Notes under the pieces: model-generated | The model's input: the letters and a program-made list of their open reading frames with translations, nothing else | What the model was told of the DNA's origin: nothing | The model's database searches: none | Source: Zizania palustris | Lineage: Eukaryota > Streptophyta > Magnoliopsida > Poales > Poaceae | Reading direction: 5' to 3' | NCBI GenBank assembly: GCA_019279435.1 | Contig: JAAALK010000117.1 | Location: 1-64,000, forward strand | Length of the DNA: 64,000 nt | Shown here: positions 10,603-22,100 of the stretch, in pieces | Layout of the letters: every line of letters begins with the position of its first letter | Position numbering within the stretch: the stretch's first letter is position 1 | Translations under genes and position numbers: made by a program

Positions 10603-11708
10603 GGGGGAGCTGATTTTAATTGTCTTGCATGTGCTCATCATGTGTGAAATTGCATTTACATATTTTGCATTTATATGCCTGTTATTAATTCATAATTCAT
10701 GATAGCTCGGCTCTTTTTAATTTTTCTGAAACATTAATGTGCATGATGTTTTCTTTTCAAACTCAAATCATGCTCACTGCTTAATCTTGTATCTAGCATG
10801 TGTAGGCAGGACTGCTTTAGCTATCTTTTATCTGCTTGGTAACAAGACACCTTTTCTTTGGATGCTAAAAAATTGCAACTTGAAAATTGTTCTACAAATT
10901 CATCGAGTACTAAAAATTGGTTCACTTAATTCAAATCAAAAAACTCCATGATTTGCATGCTTCAAGTGAAAAGATCCAGGTGGGTTTGTTTTGTCGCACT
11001 ACTCTATCCTAGACTGCTTACCATTGCACATTGGTCTGAACTGGAATAGTGTAGTGTCTGCCAAAATCATTGCCTTAAGCTTCTGATGGCTTTCATGCCT
11101 AGGCTTGGTCTGATTGGAAAGTATAAGGTGGACAAACAAATAACCCCTGGCATTATAAAAAGAACAACAAAATTCATCTGATCATCAAGTTTGCTTTTAA
11201 ATGCTCCACTTGAACTGGACTTGTCTGTCTAGAGTAGAAATTGACTAGCTTTGCGCAGTCCTTGCTTTTCCTTGTCTAGTTTCCTTGACTAAGTGGTGAT
11301 GCTTTTTATTTCAAAAATGATAAAATCACATGCTGTCGTCATGCTTTTAAAGAATGTTAAATTGAGCTGAGCCCATTATCATTGGTCTTACTGTTGGCAT
11401 ATTTTTGCTTTATATGTCTTTGCAATTCTGCTCATTTCCAAGCAATGCATCTTTTACATGCTCCTTGATGCTTGCATTGTCAAAGGGGGAGAAATTTTTG
11501 TGTTCTCTGTTGCAAGGGGGTACAATTAAATTCCTCAGGGGGAGATTTGCCGAAGGGGCTTTTACTCTTGAAAAGGGGGAGGAAAATTCTTTTGTCAAGT
11601 GACATGATTTAGCTCGTTTCTGAGTTTTTATGGTCACTTGTGTGCTGAAAGTCTTTAAATTTTCTTGAACTTGAATTTGGTTGTCAATGCACTCATCAAG
11701 GGGGAGAT
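10603..11708 (+). other. Copia A1 3' untranslated region with repeated polypurine tracts
   Basis: Non-coding, AT-rich. GGGGGAG-type purine tracts occur at about 10603, 11486, 11537 and 11572, with the final one, AAGGGGGAGAT, abutting the LTR at 11698-11708. The last primes plus-strand synthesis. Multiplied polypurine tracts are a known trait of Sireviruses. A block at about 10970-11110 (AAGATCCAGGTGGGTTT onward) is conserved with the otherwise different B element at 51660-51840. Confidence 0.8.
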
Positions 11709-13707
11709 TGAGAAACCAAGGGTTGGTTTCGGTGTTTGTGATGAGTGATTGACAGGCTTTTACCCTCTGGTTCGAAGGGGTACCTCCGAAGGGGGTTCGG
11801 AGGTTGGAACTCCGAAGGTGTTCAGAGGCTGTTTTCACCAAAGGGTTCGGTGGTTTGGTTGCTGCAGCTGTTGCAGCGGAGTGTGCATGTCGGAGGGGTC
11901 CGACAGTACACGATGACTGGGTTTGTACCGAAGGTCTCGGTACTTTGGGCGGTACACCGGAGTGTGTGCCGAAGGTTTCTAACCCGGAGAGGTCTCCGGA
12001 GTACTGGATACACTTGTCTGCTTGTCTGTGGTGCGCAGGGGACTTCGAAGGCGACGGACAGGTTCGTAGCAGGTGAACCTGGGTCAAGCGGGAGGCTTGA
12101 TGCCAAGGGAGCAGGGAGCTCCGTCACGGTGGCTGCGAAGGGGTCGAGGTCGGTCCTCGGGTCGAGGTGCGCCAGGTGAAGGCAGTAAGTGCGGAGCGTG
12201 GCTCCGGGAGAAGGTACTCCGAGACGAAGTCCTCGGAGGCAAGGCACTTCGAAGGGTACTCTGGATGGAGTGACTTCGGAGTATGGTGGATCAAGTCCTC
12301 AACAGAGGCAAAGGTTTCGAAGTGTGCTCCGGAGGGAGACACTCGAAGGTACCCGACGAAGGTCTCAGAAGTCGAGGTGCATAGAAGGCATGGTCCGGGT
12401 GAGGCTCGTCGAGGAGTGTGCTCGGGGAGAGACACTGCGATGAAGTTCTCATGGAATGCTTCGTGCGGAGGCCTTGGACGAAGGAGGGACTTCAAAGGGT
12501 GGTACTCCGAAGGAGGGCTTCGGAGCGAGGCTAGCTCCAGAGCGAGGTTGACTTGTGGTGCTTCGGCCATGCATGGCTTCGGTACACGGACTAACGGAGT
12601 TCGAGCTGGGAGTAGCTGCGAAGCCGTGGTGGTCCACTCAGGAGGTGGTGGTGCGAAGGCCCAAGGGCTTTGACGGCTTCAGCTCAAAAACCGTCACTAT
12701 ATCGAAGGCTGACTTCGGTGAAGCGAAGGCCGTCAGGCTCAAGGCTTCTCACCGAAGCTACCGCACCCCTCGCGTGCGAAGGGGGGCTCTGGAAAGGTCA
12801 AAGACTGCAAAGGCTGACATTGTCTGCTCTGCAAAAAGCTGACGCTGTCCCCTCTGCAAAGCTGACAGAGAAGCCTCCAAATAAAGTTGACTACCTTTTG
12901 TACCCCTTTATTTTGTAGAGACAAAACTGGTGTAAACCCTAGGGGTAAAGTAGTCAATTTACTTGGGTGAATAGTGGCTATAAATATGGGGGCTGGGTAG
13001 GTAACATTTAACACTTTGAGCATTTACTGTTGAGCTCCTGTACTAGCCTCCGCATACTTTGTATTCATCCTGAGTTCATTTTTAGTGTTCCTTGTTCAAG
13101 CAGCGAAGCCCTGCTTCTGTCTTGTGTTTCTGCTTGAGCTTGTTTGCATACCTCGCTAGTAGTAGTGCACCGAAGCCTGTCTAGGAGAAGTGTGTATTGT
13201 GCGAAGTGTGCTTTTCAGTGTGCGTTCGCTCTGTGTAACTGGAGGCTAGACCTCGCTGTTTACTAGCGAAGCCCTGATCGAAGCCCGTTTTGCTTCTCGT
13301 GTCGAAGCCCTTAGCGAAGTCCTCATAGTGTGCATTTAGACCTTCGCAGTACGAAGCCCAGCACCAGTTGCTGTCGTAAGTATTAGGTCGAGGTCCTCAG
13401 AGGGTAGTCTACTCTTGCGAAGGGTGAAGTGCGAAGCCTGCTCGAAGCACCCTGTGTGCGGAGCCTGCACTGACTTAGCAGAGGTGTTTTCGGGGTTGTG
13501 GGTGGAGCGAAGTCTGCTTGGCTTCGGACTTTTACTCCTTGCGAAGCCTGTGTTCGGAGCTGCCAAATACCTCCGAACCAGACCGTCGAAGGTTGGTGTT
13601 CGAAGCTTGTTCCGCAGTAGACAGAATTAAAACTGAAGGCTATTTTTTAGCCCAAGTTTTTAAAAGCTCCCATTCACCCCCCTCTGGTCGCCATTTCCGG
13701 TCCAACA
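11709..13707 (+). repeat. 3' LTR of copia A1 (complete)
   Basis: 1999 bases, TGAGAAACC...GTCCAACA, starting directly after the polypurine tract and followed by GCTTC. TATA (CTATAAATAT) at 12978-12987. It is near-identical to 984-2901 apart from scattered substitutions and one-base indels. It is rich in CpG and in short palindromes (TTCGAA, TCCGGA). Confidence 0.94.
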
Positions 13708-13712
13708 GCTTC

Positions 13713-14696
13713 CCTCGTCGCCCACTTCGTGCCCACGACATCGGAACCGCCATACTCATCGCGCACCGTTTTATTTAGCCATTCCTCTTTTCCCCATTCC
13801 GTTTTCTCCCACTCTTCACCATTTTTCCCCTCCGAGCTCTCCTTCCTCGCCGTAGCCGCGTCGTCGTCGTCGTTTCCCCCGGTGAGAACTCCTCCCATGC
13901 CTATTTCTCCCCTTAGACTTGTCGTCGTCGCCGTCGTCGTCGTGCCGCGGTGGCCGTCATCGTCGTGCGCCACCCGCGCCCGCCCGCGCGTGCTGCCGCC
14001 CGTGCGCGCCGCCCGCGCGCCGCGCCGGCCACGCCGTGCCGCGTCACGCCGGCCGTGCCGGCCGGACCTAGCCAAACCCCCTTTTTCTGTTTAGCGTTTT
14101 AGCCCCTCTGTTTTAGGATAATTATTTTCCGCCCCGCACAGTAGTACTGTTTCGGCTAAAATACAACTAAAACTTCTAAAATACGTAACTAATTCATACT
14201 AGCTTCGTTTGGAGTGATTCAAATTAGCACTGTTTGGATTGTAACTTGTTCCTAGCACCTACTTTATTACTTGTAGATGTTTTACAATTGTTTTAACTGA
14301 AAATCAGCTTTACGCAAATGAACCCTATTATGCCATCCTTATTATTCCCTTGCATTATTTGCATCGTTTCGGGTGGCTTGTTGAGTACCAATGTACTCAA
14401 CCCACTATTTCAAACCTCTCCAGAAGTTGAAGGGTTCTACACCGATGAAGACGAAGAGGAGGCGTGAGGCTTGGCCGCACTCGAGCGCTTGTGGGAAAAG
14501 GCCGTTATCCGCTGCTTGTGTTTTTCTTAGTAATCTCTGTTCAGGCCGTTTAGGCCATGTATACGACTATGTGTAATTACTTTTAATTCGCGTGGAACTC
14601 TGTTGTCTCTACTTGTTATTGTGTACCCTGTCTTTTCTTGGAACAGGGACTTAATGCACAAAGAGTTCGGGAAGGTATTATTCCCGGGCTTGACAA
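13713..14696 (+). repeat. Probable Ty3/gypsy LTR remnant, left side cut by copia A1
   Basis: Pyrimidine-rich leader-like sequence (13713-13860), GC-rich Ala/Arg/Pro-type simple sequence (13860-14090), then AT-rich sequence with GTTGAGTACCAATGTACTCAAC, a pattern usual in grass gypsy LTRs, and an end reading CCCGGGCTTGACA. No primer-binding site follows, so it would be a solo or separated LTR. It may belong to the same old element as the pol fragment at 1-983. The open frames here are compositional and not genes. Confidence 0.5.
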
Positions 14697-15240
14697 CAGC
14701 TGTCTTGCCTCCCCACGCTCCATGTCGTCTACCACGCCAGTCCTCATGCCCGCCCGCCTCTCACCTCTCGCCTCCTGTGCCACCAGCCCCCGCAGCCACG
14801 TGGAGCGCAGGAGGCGAGGGGGGTGGGAGGCGGGCGGGAGCAGGGACCAGCGGGGCAGGCGGCGGGGAGTGCGGGGAGGCGAGGCGGCGGTGCATGCGCG
14901 GCGTGGGAGGCGAGGTGGCGGGGGGGGCGGTCGAGGTGGTAGGGGCGTGCGCGGCACGAGCGCGCGCGGCACGGGCGGGGCGGGCGCAGCGTGGTAGGGG
15001 CGTGGGCGGGGCGCGACTGCTGACGTGGCCAGCCTGGTTCGATGGTTAGTTGGCTGAACCAAACTGACGTGGCTTTGGTTTGGCATTGCATCGGCCGAGG
15101 TTTGATGGTTGGTTGGCCAAATCAGGCTGGCGTGACTTTGGTTCGGCACTGCATCGGCCGAAGGAGGGTCACGTCAGCCAGGTTCGGCCGATGGACCGCC
15201 GACGCTAGGCTAGTTTTGCAATTTTTTTATTTCGGAAACC
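14697..15240. other. GC-rich intergenic stretch
   Basis: Very GC-rich and purine/pyrimidine-skewed (14760-15010), giving long overlapping frames on both strands that code only for Arg/Gly/Ala/Pro low complexity. No domain or splice pattern supports a gene. Confidence 0.6.
15040..15200. repeat. Short tandem repeat, about 80-bp unit
   Basis: Two imperfect copies of a unit that reads GATGGTTxGTTGGC, then CTGGCGTGACTTTGGTT, then GGCATTGCATCGGCCGA. A third partial copy, partly inverted (GTCACGTCAGCCAGGTTCGGCCGA), follows. Function unknown; may be part of an unrecognised DNA element. Confidence 0.6.
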
Positions 15241-15790
15241 AGATTTGATTTTTTTAAAAAAAATAATATTATTTTTTAAAAAATTCGCCACGTTGGAAGC
15301 AGCTATTTCGGTAAAACATGAGGTGAATCAGTAGAAAGCGATTCTTCGGCGAATTCGGTGTGATTTTCAGCGTTTGGTATAGATTCAATAGATTTTATGT
15401 AGAATAGGACATAGAAGCCGAATCAAACGGTCCTTACTAGATCCGATTGTCATATAAAAGAGAAAACGTCACACTAATAATTAACATTCTCGATTAGTCA
15501 AAAATCTGCGTGAAAATGTTTCAAAAAACTGTTGGAAGAATAAACATAAAACATTTAAAATGGAGACGAACACGATATTTATATTTTCCAAACACTTCAT
15601 ATATCGAGAGGAAGGTCACCATGTTCCTTGTTTCTCAAATTGAAACAAAATCCACAGATGTTCCTCAACAAATCCATAATGCGCAGATACCACAGTTCGA
15701 GACAAACAGCAAAATAGCAAATTAGCAACTACTACAACTACAAAAAAGCATTTTCAGGTTGCAGTTTCCAACCAAATGGCATCCATGTTC
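15241..15790 (-). other. 3' flank and probable 3' UTR of the bZIP gene
   Basis: AT-rich sequence downstream of the minus-strand stop at 15791. The first hundred bases (15690-15790) would be the 3' UTR. No clear canonical poly(A) signal was found close to the stop; several AT-rich candidates exist near 15570. Nothing else recognised. Confidence 0.4.
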
Positions 15791-16189
15791 CTACTGCAGT
15801 TCCATGTTGACAAGCTCATTTGGATCCAGCAGAGGAGATCCCCACGGCACATACCCTGTTGAAGTCACCCCGCCAAATACTCCATTCTGGAGATGCTGCA
15901 AGTTCGCCATATGCTGCAGCTGCTGTGAATCTGTTTGGTCAGTATTCCCAGTGGAATCTGCAATCTGAAACGTTGGGGAAACCTCCGGCATGTAGCCGTT
16001 AACACTTGCATTGGTTGGGGTGGTGTAGTAACTCATTGGGTGGTTGTTTTGGATGGGCACTGAAGCATGAGATGTGGCATTAGATCGGGAGACGCTGAAG
16101 GGGTTATTGAGGGTTGACATGTCAGGGATGACTCGGGGAAGCTGTCTAGTCCCTGTAACCTTCTTCACATTGTCCTCTGCCATCCTCAC
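15791..16189 (-). CDS. RISBZ1-like: bZIP gene coding exon 6 (C-terminal region)
   Basis: 399 bases including the stop at 15793-15791, acceptor GATTGCAG|GTGAGG. It begins VRMAEDNVKKVTG, the conserved continuation of the zipper, followed by an Asn/Ser/Pro-rich tail with HMANLQHLQN and the LVNMELQ terminus. Confidence 0.9.
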   Translation of the reverse strand: MRMAEDNVKKVTGTRQLPRVIPDMSTLNNPFSVSRSNATSHASVPIQNNHPMSYYTTPTNASVNGYMPEVSPTFQIADSTGNTDQTDSQQLQHMANLQHLQNGVFGGVTSTGYVPWGSPLLDPNELVNMELQ

Positions 16190-19100
16190 CTGCAATCATC
16201 TCAAGATGTTAATCATCCACATAACTTGATGATGAATTTCAGTGGGAGCAAGAAGCAACACGGCTACAAGTACAAGATACAACACCGCCATAGTGTAGCT
16301 CAGGTTCTTTGTTAAAATTGATTGTGACCAATTGTGTGAATTGGTTATCACCATTCAGCAAGAGATTAGTTACACCTGGTACGTTGCATGAAAAAAGTAG
16401 TTATATCTGGTATGTTGCAAGACAAAAGAGAGATAGTTAAGTGAGTCTAATTGTTGCAAGCTATATTAGGTGGCAAATAACTTATACTACCTCCATTTCT
16501 TAATGTAAATCTATCACCGGTTGCAAGAGCGGACAGGTATGGATGAATAATTTGCTTTAAATTATATTTAGAGGAAACAGCGGGCCGAATTCCCAACCCT
16601 CAGCGATGCGGTGGCACCGTCTTGGCGTCGGCAATGCCCAGGCCGAACCCCTGGCCGAACCTGGAAATGTCCCTAACAAAACTAATATGAGGGGCTAGTC
16701 TCCCCTGCCTTCGGTTTATATAGGACCGAAGCTAACCAATCGTATCCCTAACAAATAGCTAACAACTTGGAGATAGACATAACCTAACATAAGAGATAAA
16801 CTAGAGATAGACTAATCCTAACCACCAGGGAAATGAGCTAGGGCTGACTAGGGCCGGCGCACCCTTGGGCCTGTGCCGGCCTCTCAGGGGGCTAGGGCCG
16901 GGCACATGCCCTTGGGCCTGCGCCGACCATAAGTCAGGCCACGTAGGCTATTGATCGCTTACCGAAGGTGCACTTCGAGCGCTTGACCACCAACTGTTGC
17001 TCTTGTAATTTAGCCAAAACGAGATTGACGTGGCGGAGATGCTCTGACCACGACTTACTGTAGATGAGAATATCGTCAAAAAAACTAGGACGAACCGGTG
17101 AAGGAATGGCCGCAGGGTGTCGTTCATCAGTGCTTGGAAAGTTGCCGGTGCGTTCGTCAATCCCAAGGGCATGATGAGAAACTCAAATAACCCCTGGTGT
17201 GTGCGGAAAGCGATCTTCTCCACATCATCTTCGTGCATTCGTACTTGATGGTACCATGAGCCCAAGTCTAGCTTGGTGAAGAATACCGCCCCACGAAGTT
17301 CATCTAGCAGCTCTTCGACAACTGGAATCGGAAATTTATCCTTGACGGTGCTGTTGTTCAAGGCGCGATAGTCGATGCAGAACCGCCAGGATCCATCCGC
17401 TTTCTTGACCAAAAGGACCGGGGCTGAGAATGTCGAGGAGCTTGGATGGATCACCCCTTGCCGTAGCATCTCGTCGCATTTGCGTTCCAGTTCGGCCTTC
17501 TATGTGTGTGCATATCGGTAGGGCCAAACTGCGACTAGTGGTGTCCCCGGTAATAGACGAATCTGATGGCTCCAGCTTCAGCGAGGAGGAAGCTCCGTTG
17601 GCTCTTTGAACAGAGCCTCATAGCGTAGTAGCAGCTCGTCCATCAACTCCCCCTCGGCGGAGTACAAGGTGGTGTCCGGACGTGCCACGTCCTTGGCTGA
17701 CCATGCTACCTGGTGGCCGTTGTGGACGAAGGAGATGTGATGTCGGCCAAAGTCCCATAGGATGGGTCCCAACGACTCAAGCTATTGAACGTTGAGCACC
17801 ATCTCATAGGATCCCAATGGAAGCCCATAGCAGTTGATGTTGAAGCACTCGTCGTCAATCCTTATGGCCAGCTGTCGGCAGCACCATGGGCTAGTGATGT
17901 GATCGCCATTGGCCACCGTGACTTGTAGGGAGCCCTGTAGTGTGAATGCCACACCGATCCGGTCAGTTGCGTCAGTGTCGATGAAGTTATGCGTGGAGCC
18001 TGAGTCGAGGAGGGCGACGATCTGGGTTCCCTTGATGTCGGCAATGAGCTGCATTGTCCTGCCAGACTGAGGAGTTATACCTATGAGGGCATGGAGGCTG
18101 ATTCTAGGGTCAAGATCATCCTCGGCTGCTGGTGTTACTTCATCATCGTCGATGAGCTCGATGTTGAAAAGTTGCTTGCAGACGAGCTTGTGGCCGGCAC
18201 TGAAGGGTTCGTCCAAGTGGAAACATTGTCCATCCTTGCACCTTTGTGAAATATCTGTAGGTGGTAGATGACGTATGTTAGATGCTAGAGATGCTGGTTT
18301 GGCCACTGAAGATGATGAAGTAGCTGAATGGCCGGATGCCGGTGATGAAGAGGCTTGGTTTGCGCGGAAAAATGAGTGCTCTTGCTGCCTAGTGGCTCCG
18401 ACAGATGGAGTTGGCGTCGTCTGTATGGCGAGATCGCGTTGTTCGAATGCTCTGGCGAACATTATCGTGTCATCCAGAGTTGTTGGATGATGAAGCGCGA
18501 CACCTGTCCTCAGGGGCTTGCCGAGACCAGCGATGAATAGTTGTACTTGATGGGCTTTAGTTATGGTGGTGTCACGACATGAGAGCGCAATGAAGCGCTT
18601 AGCGGAGTCATCGACGGAACCATCGTGCCTAAGGAGGGCGATTTCACCGATTGGGCTGCTGGTCAAAGGGGGTCCGAACCTCTTGTTCACCAAGGCCACG
18701 AACCACGGCCACGAGGGTACCCCCATATTTAACTCCAATCAGTGGTAGCAAAGCTGAGCGTCATCCGTGAGGTAGAACGAAGCGTAGGCCACCCACCGGT
18801 GCTCCGGCGTGCGACGTATCCTAAAGTAGCGTTCACAACGGTTCAACCATAGTAATGGATCTCCTATTCCGTCGTACTTTGGGAAGTCAAGCTTGTGGGT
18901 CGTAGGGAAGCCCTCATCGTCATCATGATCATCTCCAGGACGTCGGCCTCCTGCTGGTGGGGTGCGGGCGGCGCCTTGGCTGCGCTCCATGCGAAGCAGG
19001 CCGGCGCTCAACATCTGCTGCTGCTGCCCTTATTCGGTGAGGGTGGTCTCCATGACGTTGACCTGATCGGCCAGGGGGATCAGCGACCGCATCATGTCTT

Positions 19101-22100
19101 CGATGACGGTGAGTCAGTCGAGGATGGTGGTGATGGGGTCGTCGTTCTTCTTCCCTTCATTGTCATCAGCTACGGACTGCCCGCTCATCTTGGCGGTGGA
19201 AGCACCCTGGAAATCTGATACCAAGATGTCACCGGTTGCAAGAGCGGACAGGTATGGACGAATACTTTTCCTTAGATTATATTTAGAGGAAACAGTAGGC
19301 CGAATTCCCAACCCCCGGCAACACGGTGGCGCCATCTTGGCACCGGCAATGCCCAGACCGAACCCCTGGCCGAACCAGGAAAAGTCCCTAACAAAACTAA
19401 TCTGAGGAGCTAGTCTCACCTGCCTTCGGTTTATATAGGACCGAAGCTAACCAATCGTATCCCTAACAAATAGCTAACAACTTGGAGATAGAGATAAACT
19501 AACATAAGAGATAAACTAGAGATAGACTAATCCTAACCACCAGGGAAAGGGGCTAGGGCCGGCTAGGGTCGGCGCACCCTTGGGCCTGCGCCGGCCTCTC
19601 AGGGGGCTAGGGCCGAGTGCATACCCTTCGGCCTGCGCCGGCCATAAGTCAGGCCCACCCTGACAAAATCATTCTGGTATTTCCCACATTCATCTATAGA
19701 TCAATGAATCTAAACACATATGTATTTAGATTCGTTGATCCATTGATGAATATGAAAAATGCCAGAATGATTCAAGTTCAAAAATGGAGGAAATACTATG
19801 AAAGGAGTAGGGACGGCATTATCATGTCTACTGTACCAAATTTTAAGGCCATGTGTTGGAAGTTCAATGCAGGAAAATTCAGTATGTTGATATGTACAAC
19901 CTTCTTGTTTCCTTCAACATAACATATGCACAATACTAACTAGAAATCTACTGTTGCAACAATTCAAGATGATATTAGACCCTTAACAGATTCCATGCAC
20001 ATGGATGCCTATTTGCAAGAGAGCAAAGAGGGTTTAATTCACACAGAGCACTAAAAGGCACTTAAACAGTTGCATACCTTTGATCTTAGGGCTTCAATTT
20101 CTGCTATTAATACTCTATTGTTGATAGTAGCAGCACTGTACTTCTGATTTGAATCAGCAAGACGCCTCAACAAAGAAGAATTCTCAACCCTTAATATTGC
20201 TACCTGTAATGATTTAGCGCCAGTTAAACTTGCAACTCGGATATTCCATAACTTTGTTGATAGTAAAAGGAAACAACTCAAAATACCAAACCTGATCCTC
20301 CAGGTCTTTTAGGCGAGCTGCCTTTCTGCATCTTGAGCGTCTGGCCGACTCTCGATTGGATTCCTTCCTGAAATCGTACAAGAACACAGGCTCAAAACTC
20401 AAAAGTCTGGCCGTGCTTCTTCAACAAAAAGAGCAACAAGCCATGACTGCATGACCGCTGCACAAAAATGACCTCCCTCTGCAGTAACTCAAATTTTCAT
20501 ATGTAGAACAAGCAGAATTACTGTGTTTTCAATGCAAGAAAACAGTGAATTTCCATCAGCCTTTTTATTTTCCGTCGGCATTTTCGAAAACCGACAGAAG
20601 TTAATTAATTTATGTTAGCTTATGGAGTTAACTTCCGTCGGCTTTCATTGTGGCCGACGGAAGTTAAGTTAACTTCCGTCGGTTTCCTCTTTGGCCGACG
20701 GAAGTTAAGGTGGCCGACGGAAGTTATTGCAGGATTTTCCCCAGCGCGCGTACAGGGAAACCTTTCCCTGTTTCTCACTCCTCTCTCTCGCCCGCGCGCC
20801 TGAGCCATTGCCTACCTGCGCGCCCGCGATGCTGCACCGCCCACGACGCCACCTCCCGCTAGCCACCGCCACCTGCCTCCCGCCTCCCGCCGCCGCCCGC
20901 CTCCCCCTCCCCCTCCCGCTGGCCGCCGCCGCCCAACCATCTCCTCCGCCCACACCACCACCACGCTGAAGCCCGTCGGCACGTTGCCATTCCGTCTCAT
21001 CTCCGCCCGCCCGTCACCTCCTCACTTGCCCATCACCACCTCCGAGGTATTCGCTTTTTTTCATAATATTCTAAATTTATTAATGTTATTTTGGGGTTAT
21101 TAGTAATGTTAAGACTTGATAATTAATGTGTTATTTTGCAATGATTTCATTAGGGTGACTATCATGCTATTACAATTGTTCTTGTATTAATGTTGTGCTT
21201 TTACTTCTGTTCCATATGTGATGTTCTTTTTTCATATGCAATTTTGTGCTATTATATATGCTATTACATTTATTCTTGTATTAATTTGTAGTTTGTTGAT
21301 GATTTTATTAGGGTGATTTGTATGACATATACTTCCTTATATATATTCTTTTCATATGCAATGTTGTATGTGAGAAAAACGCCAGTAGTGTAATGAAACC
21401 TATGTGTCACCTGTTTCGGACCAACATGTCTCACACATGCCATGCGTGTGAGATGTGCAAATCCGGAATTGTCCCTTTTTTGGACAACCTCGGAGTGGGC
21501 GATAAAGCATGGTATTTATGATGAGCCATGAGTCCGAATAAGATTTCAGTGTCATAACCTTATTGTTATCCATTGCACCATTATCAGGCGTGCAATTGGA
21601 GAACAATGGGTTATGCTATTAAAATTTCATTCGGACTCTGTAGGCTTGTCATAAATCGATGCTCTGTCGGTCACCTTGTGTAGGTTTAGGACATATCTTT
21701 TCCTATAGACATAGAGTCGTGGTATATAGAAACGTGCAGTACTTATGATGCATTCTCGATTGAATGAATGTTTTGCCTCTAGAATGGTCGAGGACCGTCA
21801 GTGGATGTATAGTAGTTGGAATAAAAGTGGATCTCACTCAAAGGAGTGGATGATCAACACTGAGCAATTTATTGACTGTGCATTCACTTTGACACAGGAA
21901 ATTGGCATGAGGTGCCCATGTAGGAAGTACATAATTTCTCTTTGGAAAGACAAGAGAACGTTGTCACTGCACATTTGCAAGTATGGTTTCTTGTCGGGTT
22001 ATGAAGTATGGGTGCACCATGGCGAGACAATTCATCAAAAAAAACTATATTAGTAGTGAAAGAATATGATAGTACGGGTGACGATAGGATGGATGAGATG

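Larger units (their letters stand above)
984..13707 (+). mobile_element. Ty1/copia Sirevirus-type retrotransposon A1 (composite, with inverted solo LTR inside)
   Basis: A nearly complete copia element in plus orientation: clipped 5' LTR (984-2901), primer-binding site matching initiator tRNA-Met (2903-2915), degenerate gag with a CCHC knuckle, copia protease, integrase, RT and RNase H, a long 3' UTR with several GGGGGAG polypurine tracts, and a full 3' LTR (11709-13707). The order integrase before RT identifies copia. The 2 kb CpG-rich LTRs, long gag and repeated polypurine tracts fit the Sirevirus (Maximus/SIRE) lineage. The five bases after the 3' LTR are GCTTC; no match is seen at the left, where the LTR lacks about its first 30-45 bases. 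An inverted LTR of the same family (5646-7657) interrupts the protease region. The element is dead because of its frameshifts, but the LTRs remain very alike. Confidence 0.92.
16512..19665 (-). mobile_element. Internally deleted Ty3/gypsy element in bZIP intron 5
   Basis: Minus-strand element flanked by AAATC at 16507-16511 and 19666-19670. The 5' LTR is 19665-19227; the 3' LTR remnant is 16941-16512 and lacks its opening bases. The primer-binding site TTGGTATCAGA lies at 19224-19214, 2 bases inside the LTR. The internal part holds gag, protease and only the first half of RT, then jumps to the LTR without a polypurine tract, so a deletion removed RNase H and integrase. TATA in each LTR (CTATATAAAC, minus). 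It lies in the same orientation as the bZIP gene. Confidence 0.9.
16487..19796. mobile_element. Stowaway-like MITE in bZIP intron 5, split by a gypsy element
   Basis: Outer ends CTACCTCCATTTCTTAATG (16487) and AAAATGGAGGAAATAC (19796) are inverted and flanked by TA, as expected of Tc1/mariner Stowaway MITEs. The right part also forms a long stem: CATTCTGGTATTT pairs with AAATGCCAGAATG, and CATCTATAGATCAATGAATCTAA pairs with sequence at 19722-19750. Excluding the gypsy insert and one copy of its target duplication, the MITE is about 150 bases. Confidence 0.7.

Noticed and set aside
13674..14094. Long overlapping Arg/Ala/Pro-rich frames on both strands
   Set aside because: They come from GC-rich simple sequence within a probable gypsy LTR; no domain, no splice logic, coding on both strands at once.
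14603..15149. Frames of 115-177 codons on both strands
   Set aside because: Composition artefact of a purine/pyrimidine-skewed GC-rich stretch; Gly/Arg and Pro/Ala repeats only.
20041..20070. Left CACTA terminus (GCACTAAAAGG near exon 5)
   Set aside because: It is on the wrong side of exons 4 and 5 and does not match the right end CACTACAACAA.
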